A stretch of 64,000 nucleotides of DNA. Source: Streptomyces rubradiris. GTDB lineage: Bacteria; Actinomycetota; Actinomycetes; Streptomycetales; Streptomycetaceae. Each line of letters begins with the position of its first letter. Positions within the stretch are counted from its first letter, which is position 1. The translations under genes and the position numbers were made by a program. The notes under the pieces are model-generated. The model saw only the letters and a program-made list of their open reading frames with translations. It did no database searches and had not been told where the DNA came from. This document shows positions 34,636-43,552 of the stretch, in pieces. The stretch covers positions 434,001-498,000 of the forward strand of contig NZ_BNEA01000007.1 in NCBI RefSeq assembly GCF_016860525.1, in the 5' to 3' direction.

Positions 34636-35874
34636 GTGGGCGCGACGGTGCGGCTGGAGGTCGCGGGCACGATCGTGCCGGCGCGCACGCTCGTCTTCCG
34701 GGCGCCGGCCGCCCTGTCGGCCGGCCGGGCGGAGGACTGCGGCCTGCGGGTGGCGGCCGACGACAGGCGGGTCTCGCGCCGCCACTGCGTGTTCGACATC
34801 GATCCGCCCGCGGTACGGGTCCGCGACCTCGGCAGCCGCAACGGCACGTATGTCAACGGCGTTCGCCTCGCGCCGTGCGCTTCCCGGCCGCACGAACTGG
34901 CCGACGGGGACGAGGTACGCCTCGGCGGCGCGGTAGTAGGGGTGTTCTCGACCGGTACCGGTGCCCGGACGGCGCAGGACCGGCCACGCCCGGCCGGTGC
35001 CGCCCGGATCGGCGACCACACCCTCGTCCGGGAACTCGGGCGCGGGACCCAGGCAGTCGTCCACCTGGCACGGCACGAACCCTCCGGGGAGTTACGGGCG
35101 CTGAAGGTGCTCCGGCCCGAGGCCGTCCTCCGCCCGGAGCTGGTGCACGGCTTCCTGCGGGAGATCCGCACCACCAGGACCCTGCGCCATCCCCGTCTGG
35201 TCGCGTTCCACGAGGCCGGTGCCGTCGGCACGTGGTTCTTCCTCGCCGGCGAGTACTGCGACGGCGGGAGCCTCGCCCAGTGGATGGCCGGGCGGGAGGG
35301 CCCGCTGACGCCCGAGACTGCCGTCGCCGTGACCCTCCAGGTCCTCGACGGCCTGGAGTACCTGCACGACCGTCGCACCGCCGACGCCACCGGGCCTCAG
35401 GCGGCGGTCCCGGACCGGCTCGTGCACCGGGACCTCAAGCCGCAGAACATCCTTCTGACCGGCTCCCGGACCGCCCCCTCGGTGAAGATCGCGGACTTCG
35501 GTCTGGCCAAGGCCTTCGAGCGGGCGGGACTGTCCGGCCACACCCTGACCGGCGCCCTGGGCGGCAGTGTTCCCTTCATGCCGCGGTCGCAGATCGTCAA
35601 CTACAAGTACGCCGGGCCGGCGGTGGACGTGTGGTCCGCGACGGCCTGCCTGTACTGGATGCTCACCGGCACCACGCCCCGCGACTTCCCGGACGGCGCG
35701 GACCCGGTGGGCGTGGTCCTGCGGGAACCCGTGGTACCCGTCCTGCGGCGGACCAGCGCGGTCCCGCGCCGGCTTGCCACGCTGCTCGACGGTGTCCTGG
35801 CCGACGAGGACCCTGGGAGCCGTACCATGCCGTCGGCGCGGGAGTTGGGGCAAGCCCTGCGGGAGGTATTGTGA
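34636..35874 (+). CDS. FHA-domain Ser/Thr protein kinase
   Basis: 412 residues. The N-terminal FHA domain (about 1-105) has LSAGRAEDCGLRVAADDRRVSRRHC and LGSRNGTYVNGVRL, the phospho-Thr-binding loops. The kinase domain follows: RELGRGTQAVVHLARH (P-loop), RALKVLR (Lys157), HRDLKPQNILL (Asp265), ADFGLAKAF (Asp287), and a modified APE region (FMPRSQ). All catalytic residues are present, so it should be active. There is no TM helix, unlike PknB, hence a cytosolic kinase. The FHA may bind the other kinase or its own phosphosites. Starts at GTG 34636, 13 bp after the previous gene; the last codons overlap the next start. Confidence 0.92.
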   Translation: MGATVRLEVAGTIVPARTLVFRAPAALSAGRAEDCGLRVAADDRRVSRRHCVFDIDPPAVRVRDLGSRNGTYVNGVRLAPCASRPHELADGDEVRLGGAVVGVFSTGTGARTAQDRPRPAGAARIGDHTLVRELGRGTQAVVHLARHEPSGELRALKVLRPEAVLRPELVHGFLREIRTTRTLRHPRLVAFHEAGAVGTWFFLAGEYCDGGSLAQWMAGREGPLTPETAVAVTLQVLDGLEYLHDRRTADATGPQAAVPDRLVHRDLKPQNILLTGSRTAPSVKIADFGLAKAFERAGLSGHTLTGALGGSVPFMPRSQIVNYKYAGPAVDVWSATACLYWMLTGTTPRDFPDGADPVGVVLREPVVPVLRRTSAVPRRLATLLDGVLADEDPGSRTMPSARELGQALREVL

Positions 35875-36608
35875 ACCGGTCGGTGACGGGATCGTACGCG
35901 CGGCTGCACACCCGTGTCACGGGCGGACCGCCCGGGACCGGCGTCCCGCTGGACAAGCTCCCGCTGGCCGCGCGCCTGGCGCTGATGCTCCCGGGGGTGA
36001 CCGCGGAGATGTCACTGCTGCGGGCGGGCTTCTTGGTGTGGCCGGCGGTGAGGAAGCCGCCGGTGCACCGCTACGGCCGGATGGTGGCCGCCCAACTGGC
36101 CGGCCTGGCGATCCGCCGGCACCTGTGGATCAGCTACGGAGGCGCCTACGAGGGGGAGGCGGGCCTGGTGGTCTCCCGGCATCCGGACGCTCCCGTGCCG
36201 ACGGAGCCCGAGGAGGCGCTGTTGCTGGCGGTCGTCTTCGGTCACGAGGAGAGCGTCCGTCTGGCGGGCCGCACCGACGCGTGGTCCTGGGACCTGCTCG
36301 CCGAGTTCGTCCGCCGGCGGATCAAGGCGGACGGCCTCGCCTGGAACCAGCCGGACGGGCACCGGACGCGACTCCTGCTGCTGCGGATGGGGCGGTGGAT
36401 GCGCGCCTACGCGGCCCGGGGCGTGCCCTGGGAGGAGGCCCCCGGCATGCACCTGGCCGGCTACCCCTACGCCGTGCTCTTCGGTATCGAGAACGGGCTC
36501 CTGGCGTGGCCGACCCCGCCGGAGGAGGAGGTGTACCTGCCCTCGCTGCTGCCCGAGGCGTGCACCATGGCGGTCAACGGACCGCGGCCGCCAAAGGACG
36601 GGGCATGA
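35871..36608 (+). CDS. Hypothetical protein between two kinases
   Basis: 245 residues, not recognised. Mostly helical and soluble, with TAEMSLLRAGFLVWPAVRKP, EEALLLAVVFGHEESVRLAGRTDAW, and a run GRWMRAYAARGVPWEEAPGMHLAGYPYAVLFGIENGL. It contains many Trp and Arg and no TM segment. Start GTG 35871 overlaps the FHA-kinase stop (GTGA), and its stop overlaps the ATG of the WD40 kinase (ATGA), so it is translationally coupled on both sides. It is likely a substrate or adaptor of the kinases (inference). Confidence 0.72.
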   Translation: MNRSVTGSYARLHTRVTGGPPGTGVPLDKLPLAARLALMLPGVTAEMSLLRAGFLVWPAVRKPPVHRYGRMVAAQLAGLAIRRHLWISYGGAYEGEAGLVVSRHPDAPVPTEPEEALLLAVVFGHEESVRLAGRTDAWSWDLLAEFVRRRIKADGLAWNQPDGHRTRLLLLRMGRWMRAYAARGVPWEEAPGMHLAGYPYAVLFGIENGLLAWPTPPEEEVYLPSLLPEACTMAVNGPRPPKDGA

Positions 36609-39600
36609 CCCGGTACGGCGGACACGACGACCCCGAATCCACGCTCGACGCCACCGGCGCGGCCCCCGCCACGGGAGCCCAGCCGGTCGAATGGCCCACC
36701 GGGACCCGCCTGCTGGGCACCTACGAGATCACCGGCGCCCCCAGAAGCGGCGGCATGGGCGTCGTCTACCCGGCCCGGCACCTGGAGTGGGGCGCGGACG
36801 TCGCCGTCAAGAGCCCCCAGCGGCACCTGCTGAGCCGCCCGGCCGACCGGGAAACCTTCGTCCAGGAGGCCCAGACCTGGGTCGACCTCGGCCTGCACCC
36901 GCACATCTGCGCCTGCCACTACGTGCGTACGGTGGACGGGTTCCCCCGGGTGTTCGCCGAGTTCGTGGCGGGAGGCAGCCTCGACGACCGGATGCGGGGC
37001 GAGCAAGCGCCCCTGTACCGGGGCGAGGAGTCCGTGGTGCTCGCCCGGATCCTGGACATCGCGGTGCAGACGGCCTGGGGTCTGGAGCACGCCCACGCCC
37101 GGCACGTGGTCCACCGGGACGTGAAGCCGGGGAACATCCTGGTCGGCGACGACGGACAGGTCAGGGTCACCGACTTCGGCCTGGCACAGGCGGGGCACGC
37201 CCACCGCGGCACCCCGCGCTACCGCTCACCGGAACAGGCCGCCGGGCGTACGACGGGGCCCGCCACGGACCTGTGGAGCTTCGCGGCCACCGTACTGGAG
37301 ATGTTCACCGGAGGAGGACCCTGGCTCGACGGAGCCGCGGCCGGGGAAGCGCTCGCCGACTTCCGTGCCACGGGCGGGCGTTGGGCCCGTCTGTGGCCCA
37401 TGCCGGACCGGCTCGCCGCCCTGCTGGCACGGTGTCTGGCCCACGCGCCCGAGGACCGGCCGACGGACATGGCGGAGGTCGCCGCCGAACTGACCGCCGT
37501 ACACGAGGAGGTGACCGGACGCCCCTACCCCCGCGAGCGGCCGGCCGCCGCCCGGCTGCGCGCCGACGAGCTGAACAACCGGGCGTTGTCGCTCCGCGAC
37601 CTCCGGCACGCCGGCGACGCCGAGGTGCTGCGGCTGTTGCGCCGGGCCCTGGCGGCCGACCCGCGCCATCCCGAGGCTTCCTACAACCTCGGGATGCTGC
37701 GCTGGCGCGCGGGCGAGATCACCGCCGAGGACGTACAGCACGAACTGCGCTCCGCGCTGCCCGACGGCACGGACCGGACGAGCGCCGAACGCCGCGAGCG
37801 CGTACGGCGGTTGATGGCACTCGTCGACGCCGAACGCGGTGCGGCGGGCCCGGCGGTCACCATTCCCGTCGTCGGCGGCTCCGAGGTCGCCGTGTTCTGT
37901 CCGCTGCCCGACGGCCGGCACCTGGTGACCGGCCACGACGACGGCCGGCTCACCCTTCACGAGACGGCCACCGGACGCCCGGTGCGCACCCTCGACGGCC
38001 ACGCGCCCTACCCGGTGAACGCGGTGCACGTCTCCGCGGACGGGCGGTACGCCGTCAGCACGGGCATGGACCGCTTCGTACGGCTGTGGGACCTGGCCAC
38101 GGGAACCTGCCTGCGCAGCAGGAAACGCCGGGGACCCACCGCCCGGATCACCGTGGCCCCCGACCTACGGGTGTTCGCGCTGCTCCGTCTCGAGGAGCGG
38201 GACCGCCTGCGGATCCGGCGGCTCGACGGCCGCCGGCGACCCCGCGTCGTCCGGACCGCCACCGCGATGACCGCCGCGCACCCCCTGTTCCTGGACGACC
38301 GCAGGGTGCTGATCGCCGAGGAGAGCGGTGACCTCGGCCTGTGGGACTGGCAAGACGGCCGGCGGCTGGGCACCTTGCGCGGCCACACCCACGCGGTCGT
38401 CCGGCTGGCCGCCGACCGGGACGGGCGCCGTGTGATCAGTGCCTCCGGCGACCACGACGACCTCGCCGTCCGGGTCTGGGACATCGGCACCGGGCGCTGC
38501 GCGCACCGGCTGGAAGGGCACACCGGCCTCATCGGCGCGCTGGCCGTGAGCGCCGACGGACGGCTGGCGCTGACCGGCGGCGGCGACCAGACGGCCCGCC
38601 TGTGGGATCTGGACACCGGTACCTGCGTGCGCACGCTGGCCGGGCACACCGGCCTGGTCAACGGCGCGGCCCTCGCCGACGACTTCGCCGGACTGGCACT
38701 CACCACCGAACTCGGCGGCCCGGTACGCGTGTGGGACTGCGCCACGGGCCGCTGCCTGAACGCCTACGAGCAGGAAGACGTGCCGGGGGCGCGGGCCGCG
38801 CTCACCCGGGACGGAAGGTACCTGATCCAGTCCGGGCGCCAGAAGGTCGTCGTGCGCGGCCTGTGGCCGCGCCCGGAGCCCGCCCCGCTCCAGGTCTGCC
38901 GGCCGCGCTCCGCCCTGGCCGCCGCCGCGGCCGACGCGCGGGCGGGGGAACTGGCGGCGCGGGCCGTCCGGGAGGCGGAGCGCGGGCACACCGCCGCCGC
39001 GCTCGCGCTGCTGCGCGAGGCGAGGGCCCTGCCCGGGCACGAGCGCTCGCCGGAGCTGATGGCGGCCTGGCGGCGCCTGGCGCCCGTCACCCGGCCGAGC
39101 GGTTTCCGCACCGCCTGGCACAGTCGGCGCCTGGCCGGCGACGGCACCTCGCTCACCGACGTCTGCGTCACCCCCGACGGCCGGTTCGCCCTGTCGGGCG
39201 GCCACTCCGACGACGCCGTCTGGGCCTGGGACCTGGCCACCGGCCGCCGCGTCCGACGGCTCGTCGGACACACCGGCAAGGTGCTGGCGCTCTGTGCGAC
39301 CCCGGACGGCCGGTACGCGGTGAGCGGCGCCATGGACGGCACCGCCCGGGTGTGGGACCTCGCCGCGCTGACCGCCGGACCGGAGCCGCCCCCGGACTTC
39401 GTGCTCGCCGGCCGGAGCCGCGCCCTGACCGGACACACCGGCGCCGTGCTCGCCGTGTGTGCGACGCCCGACGGCCGGCTCGCGGTCACCGGGGACGGCG
39501 ACGGCACGGTGCGGGTGTGGGACCTGCGGACCTCCGCGTGTGTCCATGCGCTGACCGGCCATCGCGGCCCGGTCGGCTCGGTGTGCGTGACGCCCGACGG

Positions 39601-40090
39601 CCGGTACGCGCTCTCGGGTGGCATCCTCGACGCGGGCGTCCGCCAGTGGGACCTGCGTACCGGCCGCTGCGTCCGGGTCCCCGAGACCTACCCGGCCGAG
39701 GGGCCCGGTTCGCTGTGCCTCACCCCGGGCGGCCACCTGGTGTCGGCAACCCCGCTGCCGTCGCAGGGGGTGCGCGTACGGCATCTGGCCTCCGGCCGGT
39801 TCGTGCGCCGGCTCGACGCGGGGTTCGGCGCCGGAATGCTGCGGGCCGTGCACGCCGTGCCCGTGGGCGACTTCGTCCTCACCGCCGGCACGGACCACGT
39901 ACTGCGCCTGTGGGACGTGGTGACGGGGAGCTGTGCCGGCCGGCTGGAGGGGCACGGGTGCGATGTGGCCGCGGTGCACATGACCGCCGACTGGCAACAC
40001 GTCCTGGCCGCGGGCGCCGACGGCGACGTGCACGTATGGGACGTCGACTGGGAGCTGACGGAGCGCGACGCGCAGCAGTGGACCCGATGA
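36605..40090 (+). CDS. WD40-repeat Ser/Thr protein kinase
   Basis: 1161 residues. Kinase (about 35-300): SGGMGVVYPARHLEWG, AVKSPQ (Lys69), HRDVKPGNIL (Asp172), TDFGLAQAG (Asp190), and a short activation loop ending in SPEQ. A helical TPR-like segment follows (about 305-410). WD40 repeats then run to the C-terminus, in two sets (about 420-760 and 860-1150) parted by an Ala-rich helical stretch, LAAAAADARAGELAARAVRE onward. Typical blades are VTPDGRYALSGG ... VRQWDLRTGRC. No TM segment. The kinase should be active, and the propellers offer binding surfaces for partners. Last gene of the operon, 60 bp from a convergent gene. Confidence 0.93.
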   Translation: MTRYGGHDDPESTLDATGAAPATGAQPVEWPTGTRLLGTYEITGAPRSGGMGVVYPARHLEWGADVAVKSPQRHLLSRPADRETFVQEAQTWVDLGLHPHICACHYVRTVDGFPRVFAEFVAGGSLDDRMRGEQAPLYRGEESVVLARILDIAVQTAWGLEHAHARHVVHRDVKPGNILVGDDGQVRVTDFGLAQAGHAHRGTPRYRSPEQAAGRTTGPATDLWSFAATVLEMFTGGGPWLDGAAAGEALADFRATGGRWARLWPMPDRLAALLARCLAHAPEDRPTDMAEVAAELTAVHEEVTGRPYPRERPAAARLRADELNNRALSLRDLRHAGDAEVLRLLRRALAADPRHPEASYNLGMLRWRAGEITAEDVQHELRSALPDGTDRTSAERRERVRRLMALVDAERGAAGPAVTIPVVGGSEVAVFCPLPDGRHLVTGHDDGRLTLHETATGRPVRTLDGHAPYPVNAVHVSADGRYAVSTGMDRFVRLWDLATGTCLRSRKRRGPTARITVAPDLRVFALLRLEERDRLRIRRLDGRRRPRVVRTATAMTAAHPLFLDDRRVLIAEESGDLGLWDWQDGRRLGTLRGHTHAVVRLAADRDGRRVISASGDHDDLAVRVWDIGTGRCAHRLEGHTGLIGALAVSADGRLALTGGGDQTARLWDLDTGTCVRTLAGHTGLVNGAALADDFAGLALTTELGGPVRVWDCATGRCLNAYEQEDVPGARAALTRDGRYLIQSGRQKVVVRGLWPRPEPAPLQVCRPRSALAAAAADARAGELAARAVREAERGHTAAALALLREARALPGHERSPELMAAWRRLAPVTRPSGFRTAWHSRRLAGDGTSLTDVCVTPDGRFALSGGHSDDAVWAWDLATGRRVRRLVGHTGKVLALCATPDGRYAVSGAMDGTARVWDLAALTAGPEPPPDFVLAGRSRALTGHTGAVLAVCATPDGRLAVTGDGDGTVRVWDLRTSACVHALTGHRGPVGSVCVTPDGRYALSGGILDAGVRQWDLRTGRCVRVPETYPAEGPGSLCLTPGGHLVSATPLPSQGVRVRHLASGRFVRRLDAGFGAGMLRAVHAVPVGDFVLTAGTDHVLRLWDVVTGSCAGRLEGHGCDVAAVHMTADWQHVLAAGADGDVHVWDVDWELTERDAQQWTR

Positions 40091-40150
40091 ACACACCGGG
40101 TCCACGTACCTCGCCGCAGCCCGCCCCCGCCGGCCCCTGCCCGGCTCCCG

Positions 40151-40978
40151 TCAGTGGGGGGAGACGCACTCCTTGCGGCCCGCGCCGGACACCGGCAGGA
40201 AACAGAGGCGCAGGGTGTCCCGGGCCGGGGCGCCGATCATCGAGGTGAAGCGGTAGACACCGGTGTCCGTCGCGTGCTTGATGACGGTCCGGCGCGAGCG
40301 GGCGCCAGGGGCCGAGAGCTCGATCGCGTCTCCGACCCGCGCATGCCAGATCCGGCCCCACGCGGCGGCGCACACCGTGCTGTACCGGATCTCCATATAG
40401 GCCCCGGTGGCGGTGCGATGCGGCGGCCCGAGCGAGTCCGCCCGGCCGGGCAGTCCGCAGAACATGCGGTCGGGGTCCTTCCCCGCACACGTCCCGCCCT
40501 GGCATCCGGGAGCGGGGCCCAGCGCGGGAAGCGCCGCGCCCGCCTGATCCGCGGTGCCTGGGTTCAACACCGACAGCGCCACGATCAGCACCCCGGTCAT
40601 GGCCGCGACCACCACCGCCAGGCCCGCACCCACGACGAGCCGGTAATCGCGCCGGGCCCCGTCGAAGGCGCCCGTGGCGGCCGGGGGCGCCGCGGGTGCG
40701 GACGGTACGGTGGGACGGGTCGACCGGGCCCGCCCGCTCCACTCGGCGTCCGCCAGTTCCCAGAGCGCGAGCAACCGCGCGGAGGGCTCTCCCGCCATCG
40801 CGCACAGGGCCTCGACGGCCTGCCGGGGCACCGGCTTCTTCCCGTTGAGGTAACGCTCCCAGGACGACCTGCTGTAGGGGGTACGCTCGGCCAGCCCCGT
40901 CAGGCTCAGACCGGTACGTGCCTTGACGGCACGGAGGCCTTCGGTCAACGCCGCGCACTCCGGTGCGAGGGCGCTCAT
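40151..40978 (-). CDS. XRE-HTH membrane protein with DUF2690 domain
   Basis: 275 residues. The N-terminal XRE-type HTH (LTGLAERTPYSRSSWERYLNGKKPVPRQ) is followed by a Pro/Ala linker, one TM (about 113-135, LVVGAGLAVVVAAMTGVLIVA) and an external domain with Cys pairs (CQGGTCAGKDPDRMFC) and the DUF2690 pattern (MEIRYSTVCAAAWGRIW). One-pass topology puts the HTH inside and a sensing domain outside. The start ATG 40978 overlaps the stop of a 48-codon gene upstream. It is convergent to the kinase operon. Confidence 0.87.
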   Translation of the reverse strand: MSALAPECAALTEGLRAVKARTGLSLTGLAERTPYSRSSWERYLNGKKPVPRQAVEALCAMAGEPSARLLALWELADAEWSGRARSTRPTVPSAPAAPPAATGAFDGARRDYRLVVGAGLAVVVAAMTGVLIVALSVLNPGTADQAGAALPALGPAPGCQGGTCAGKDPDRMFCGLPGRADSLGPPHRTATGAYMEIRYSTVCAAAWGRIWHARVGDAIELSAPGARSRRTVIKHATDTGVYRFTSMIGAPARDTLRLCFLPVSGAGRKECVSPH

Positions 40979-41121
40979 CGGCGCGGCCCCCGCCGGGTGT
41001 GCGGGGCCACGACGCCGTCGACGACGCCCGGGTCCGTCTCGCGCTGACGTCGTCGTAAGCGGTCGACGAGCTGCCGGTCCCTGTGCGAGATCGGACCCGG
41101 TAGTTCCCTCCCACGCGCCAT
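40975..41121 (-). CDS. Small basic protein (48 aa) coupled to DUF2690 gene
   Basis: Reads MARGRELPGPISHRDRQLV then RLRRRQRETDPG and ends RRGPRR. ATG 41121 has GGGGGAAG 3-10 bp upstream, and its TGA overlaps the ATG of the next gene by 4 bases (ATGA). This arrangement gives good support for a real but unnamed gene. It is rich in Arg, with an amphipathic helix in the middle. A leader or regulatory peptide is possible (inference). Confidence 0.6.
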   Translation of the reverse strand: MARGRELPGPISHRDRQLVDRLRRRQRETDPGVVDGVVAPHTRRGPRR

Positions 41122-41471
41122 GCTTCCCCCATACGCGCCACGGACCTTACGAGGCTTTCGCCCCGGTACCGTTCCGTTGATACACCTTGCGCGGTCCGCG
41201 AACCCCCCGCCCGAGTGCGCCCACCACGTGATCCGGCCATGCTCCGGGCGGGCCAGCTTCCCGCGGGTGCCGTACTCCCCCGGGCATCCGGGCAGGTCAG
41301 CGCGCAGAACGTGTCCCGGTGTCCCAGGGGGCCGACTTCAGCCTGCCCGGCTCCAAATGGCCGACAACGCGTGTGACGCGAGCCCGTCGGCCGTCGATTC
41401 CTCGGCACCCAGGCGCTCGGTGACGACGGCCGCCGCCGGGCCCCGTGCCGGGGGCCCGGCGGTGAGTGACG
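41122..41471. other. 350-bp spacer, no gene seen
   Basis: Upstream region of the small gene at 40975-41121 (minus) and downstream region of the SDR gene. Open frames here are shadows of the SDR or are Pro/Arg-rich. No clear terminator or dyad was found. Confidence 0.5.
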
Positions 41472-42323
41472 TCAGGCGGACTGGCCGACGTCGTCGAAGT
41501 CGGTCGAGGCCGACAGCTCGGCCCAGGCCCGCATCTCCCGCTCGAAGGCGTCGCGTCCGGACCGGACGAGGCGGAGCGCGTCGGTGCCGAGCAGCAGACG
41601 CGTCGGCGGCTGGTCGGCCGCCACGATCCTCAGCACCGCGGCCGCGGCCTTGTCCGGGTCGCCCGGCTGGCGCCCGCTGCCCTGGATGCGCCGGGTGCGC
41701 AGCGGCTCGTACAACTCGTCGTAGTCCGCGATCGCACGCGGCGCGCGGATCATCGAGCGGCCGGCCCAGTCCGTCCGGAAACTGCCGGGCTCGACGGCGG
41801 TGACATGGATGCCGAAATCGGCGACCTCCTTGCCGAGCGTTTCGAGGATGCCCTCCACCGCGAACTTGCTGCCGTGGTAAAAGCTGAGGCCCGGCATGGT
41901 GATCAGTCCGCCCATCGAGGTGACGGCGATGATGTGGCCACGGCGGCGCTTCCGCATGTGCGGCAGCACCGCCTTGATCACCGCTACGGTTCCGTAGACG
42001 TTGACCTCGAACTGACGGCGGAGGTCGTCCATCGACGACTCCTCGAACAGGCCGTCATGGCCGTACCCGGCGTTGGCGACGAGTACGTCGACCGGGCCCA
42101 GGTCCCGCTCGGTCTCGTCCACGACCGTGTCCACCGCGTCATGGTCGGTCACGTCCAGGATGCGGGCGTGCGCGTCACCGGCGAGCGCCTCGAAGTCCCG
42201 TGCGTCGGCGGGCGTACGCACCGTACCCACCACCCGGTGGCCCTCGGCCAACGCCGCACGCGCGAGTGCGCGGCCCAGGCCGGTGCTGACGCCGGTGATC
42301 AGGAATGTCTTGGTATCCGACAC
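41472..42323 (-). CDS. Short-chain dehydrogenase/reductase
   Basis: 283 residues, classical SDR. TFLITGVSTGLGRALARAAL is the NAD(P) TGxxxGxG motif, LVANAGYG the NAG motif, ITMPGLSFYHGSKFAVEGILE the YxxxK active site with its upstream Ser in IIAVTSMGG, and EPGSFRTDW follows. Start GTG 42323 with GAAGGGA ahead. It is divergent from an XRE regulator, 209 bp away, which probably controls it. Substrate unknown. Confidence 0.93.
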   Translation of the reverse strand: MSDTKTFLITGVSTGLGRALARAALAEGHRVVGTVRTPADARDFEALAGDAHARILDVTDHDAVDTVVDETERDLGPVDVLVANAGYGHDGLFEESSMDDLRRQFEVNVYGTVAVIKAVLPHMRKRRRGHIIAVTSMGGLITMPGLSFYHGSKFAVEGILETLGKEVADFGIHVTAVEPGSFRTDWAGRSMIRAPRAIADYDELYEPLRTRRIQGSGRQPGDPDKAAAAVLRIVAADQPPTRLLLGTDALRLVRSGRDAFEREMRAWAELSASTDFDDVGQSA

Positions 42324-42532
42324 AGGAGTTCCCTTCGTGCGATGCGAACAGCGGCCGGCCCGTGGGCGGTTGAGCCTCCGGCCGGTCGCGACGCGTTCCA
42401 CTTCAGCACCGGAATCGGCCGCCGAGCGGCTTCCGGGGGGTCCGCTTCACCCCGGGGACAGCCGGACCGGGGGACTGCCAGTCCCCCCTTTCGCGGGCCG
42501 TCGGGGCGATCTCGGGCCCTATCGTGAACGGT

Positions 42533-43489
42533 ATGGACCGCAACACAGCTCTTGGCGAGTTCCTCCGCTCCCGGCGGGCCCGGATCACCCCGCGTCAGGC
42601 GGGCCTGTCCGACGACGGCGGCCCTCGGCGCGTACCGGGACTGCGCCGCGAAGAGATCGCGCGACTGGCGGGCGTGAGCGTCGACTACTACGTACGCCTG
42701 GAACGCGGTCGCCGGCTGAACGTCTCCGAGACCGTGCTGGACGCCATCTCCCGCGCGCTGCGCCTCGATCCCGTCGAACGCGCCCATCTGTTCCAGCTCG
42801 CCAAGCCCGCCGCGGGCAGGCCGCGCCGCTCGGCGACGCGTCCGCAGACGGTCCGCCCGGGGCTGCGCGACCTGCTCCGGGTCCTTGAGCACACCCCCGC
42901 CCTCGTGCTGGGGCGGCGGCTGGACGTACTCGCGTCCAACCAGATGGCGCGGGCGCTGCTGACCGACTTCGAGGCGCTGCCGCACCGCGAGCGGAACCTG
43001 GTGCGGTTCATGTTCTGCGACGAGACCGCGCGCTCGCTCTACACCCACTGGGAAACCCACGCCCAGGACATCGTCGCCTCACTCCGGCGTGACGCCGGGC
43101 GCCATCCCCACGATCCGCTGCTGGCCGAACTCGTCGGCGAACTCTCCATCGCGGACGAGGACTTCCGCCGTTGGTGGGCCGACCAGAACGTGTACCGGCA
43201 CACGCACGGCAGCAAACACTTCCACCACCCGGTCGTCGGCCCGCTCACCCTCAACTACGAGTCCCTCACCCTGCCCGCCGACCCCGACCAGCGGCTGAGC
43301 GTCTACACCGCCGAAGCGGGTTCCGGCTCCGAAGAGGCCCTCCGGCTCCTGGCCACGTGGATGCGCCGGCCCGAGACGCCGCACGAGCAGCACGCACCTC
43401 ATCAGACAGCCCGGACCGAGAGGAGGCAGGCGGCGCACCGGGGTGGCGGCGGCGTCGGCTCCGGCCGGTCCGGTCCTCGCGGCAGGTGA
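42533..43489 (+). CDS. XRE-family regulator, MmyB-type
   Basis: 318 residues. N-terminal HTH: LGEFLRSRRARITPRQAGL, VPGLRREEIARLAGVSVDYYVRLERGR. The C-terminal MmyB-like ligand domain contains LVLGRRLDVLASNQMARALLTDF, NLVRFMFCDETAR, HPVVGPLTLNYESLTLPADPDQRLSVYTAEAGS. This architecture is common next to SDR genes in Streptomyces. ATG 42533 chosen; GTG 42524 is an alternative three codons upstream. The final ~35 residues are low-complexity. Confidence 0.92.
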   Translation: MDRNTALGEFLRSRRARITPRQAGLSDDGGPRRVPGLRREEIARLAGVSVDYYVRLERGRRLNVSETVLDAISRALRLDPVERAHLFQLAKPAAGRPRRSATRPQTVRPGLRDLLRVLEHTPALVLGRRLDVLASNQMARALLTDFEALPHRERNLVRFMFCDETARSLYTHWETHAQDIVASLRRDAGRHPHDPLLAELVGELSIADEDFRRWWADQNVYRHTHGSKHFHHPVVGPLTLNYESLTLPADPDQRLSVYTAEAGSGSEEALRLLATWMRRPETPHEQHAPHQTARTERRQAAHRGGGGVGSGRSGPRGR

Positions 43490-43552
43490 CGTCGCCGTCC
43501 GCCGTGCGGCGTCCGGCGGGGGTGTGACGCCGTAGCGGGAGTCAGTGATCGT

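Noticed and set aside
41120..41803. 227-residue plus-strand ORF
   Set aside because: Most of it is the antisense shadow of the SDR gene and the rest is low-complexity Arg/Pro/Ala sequence.
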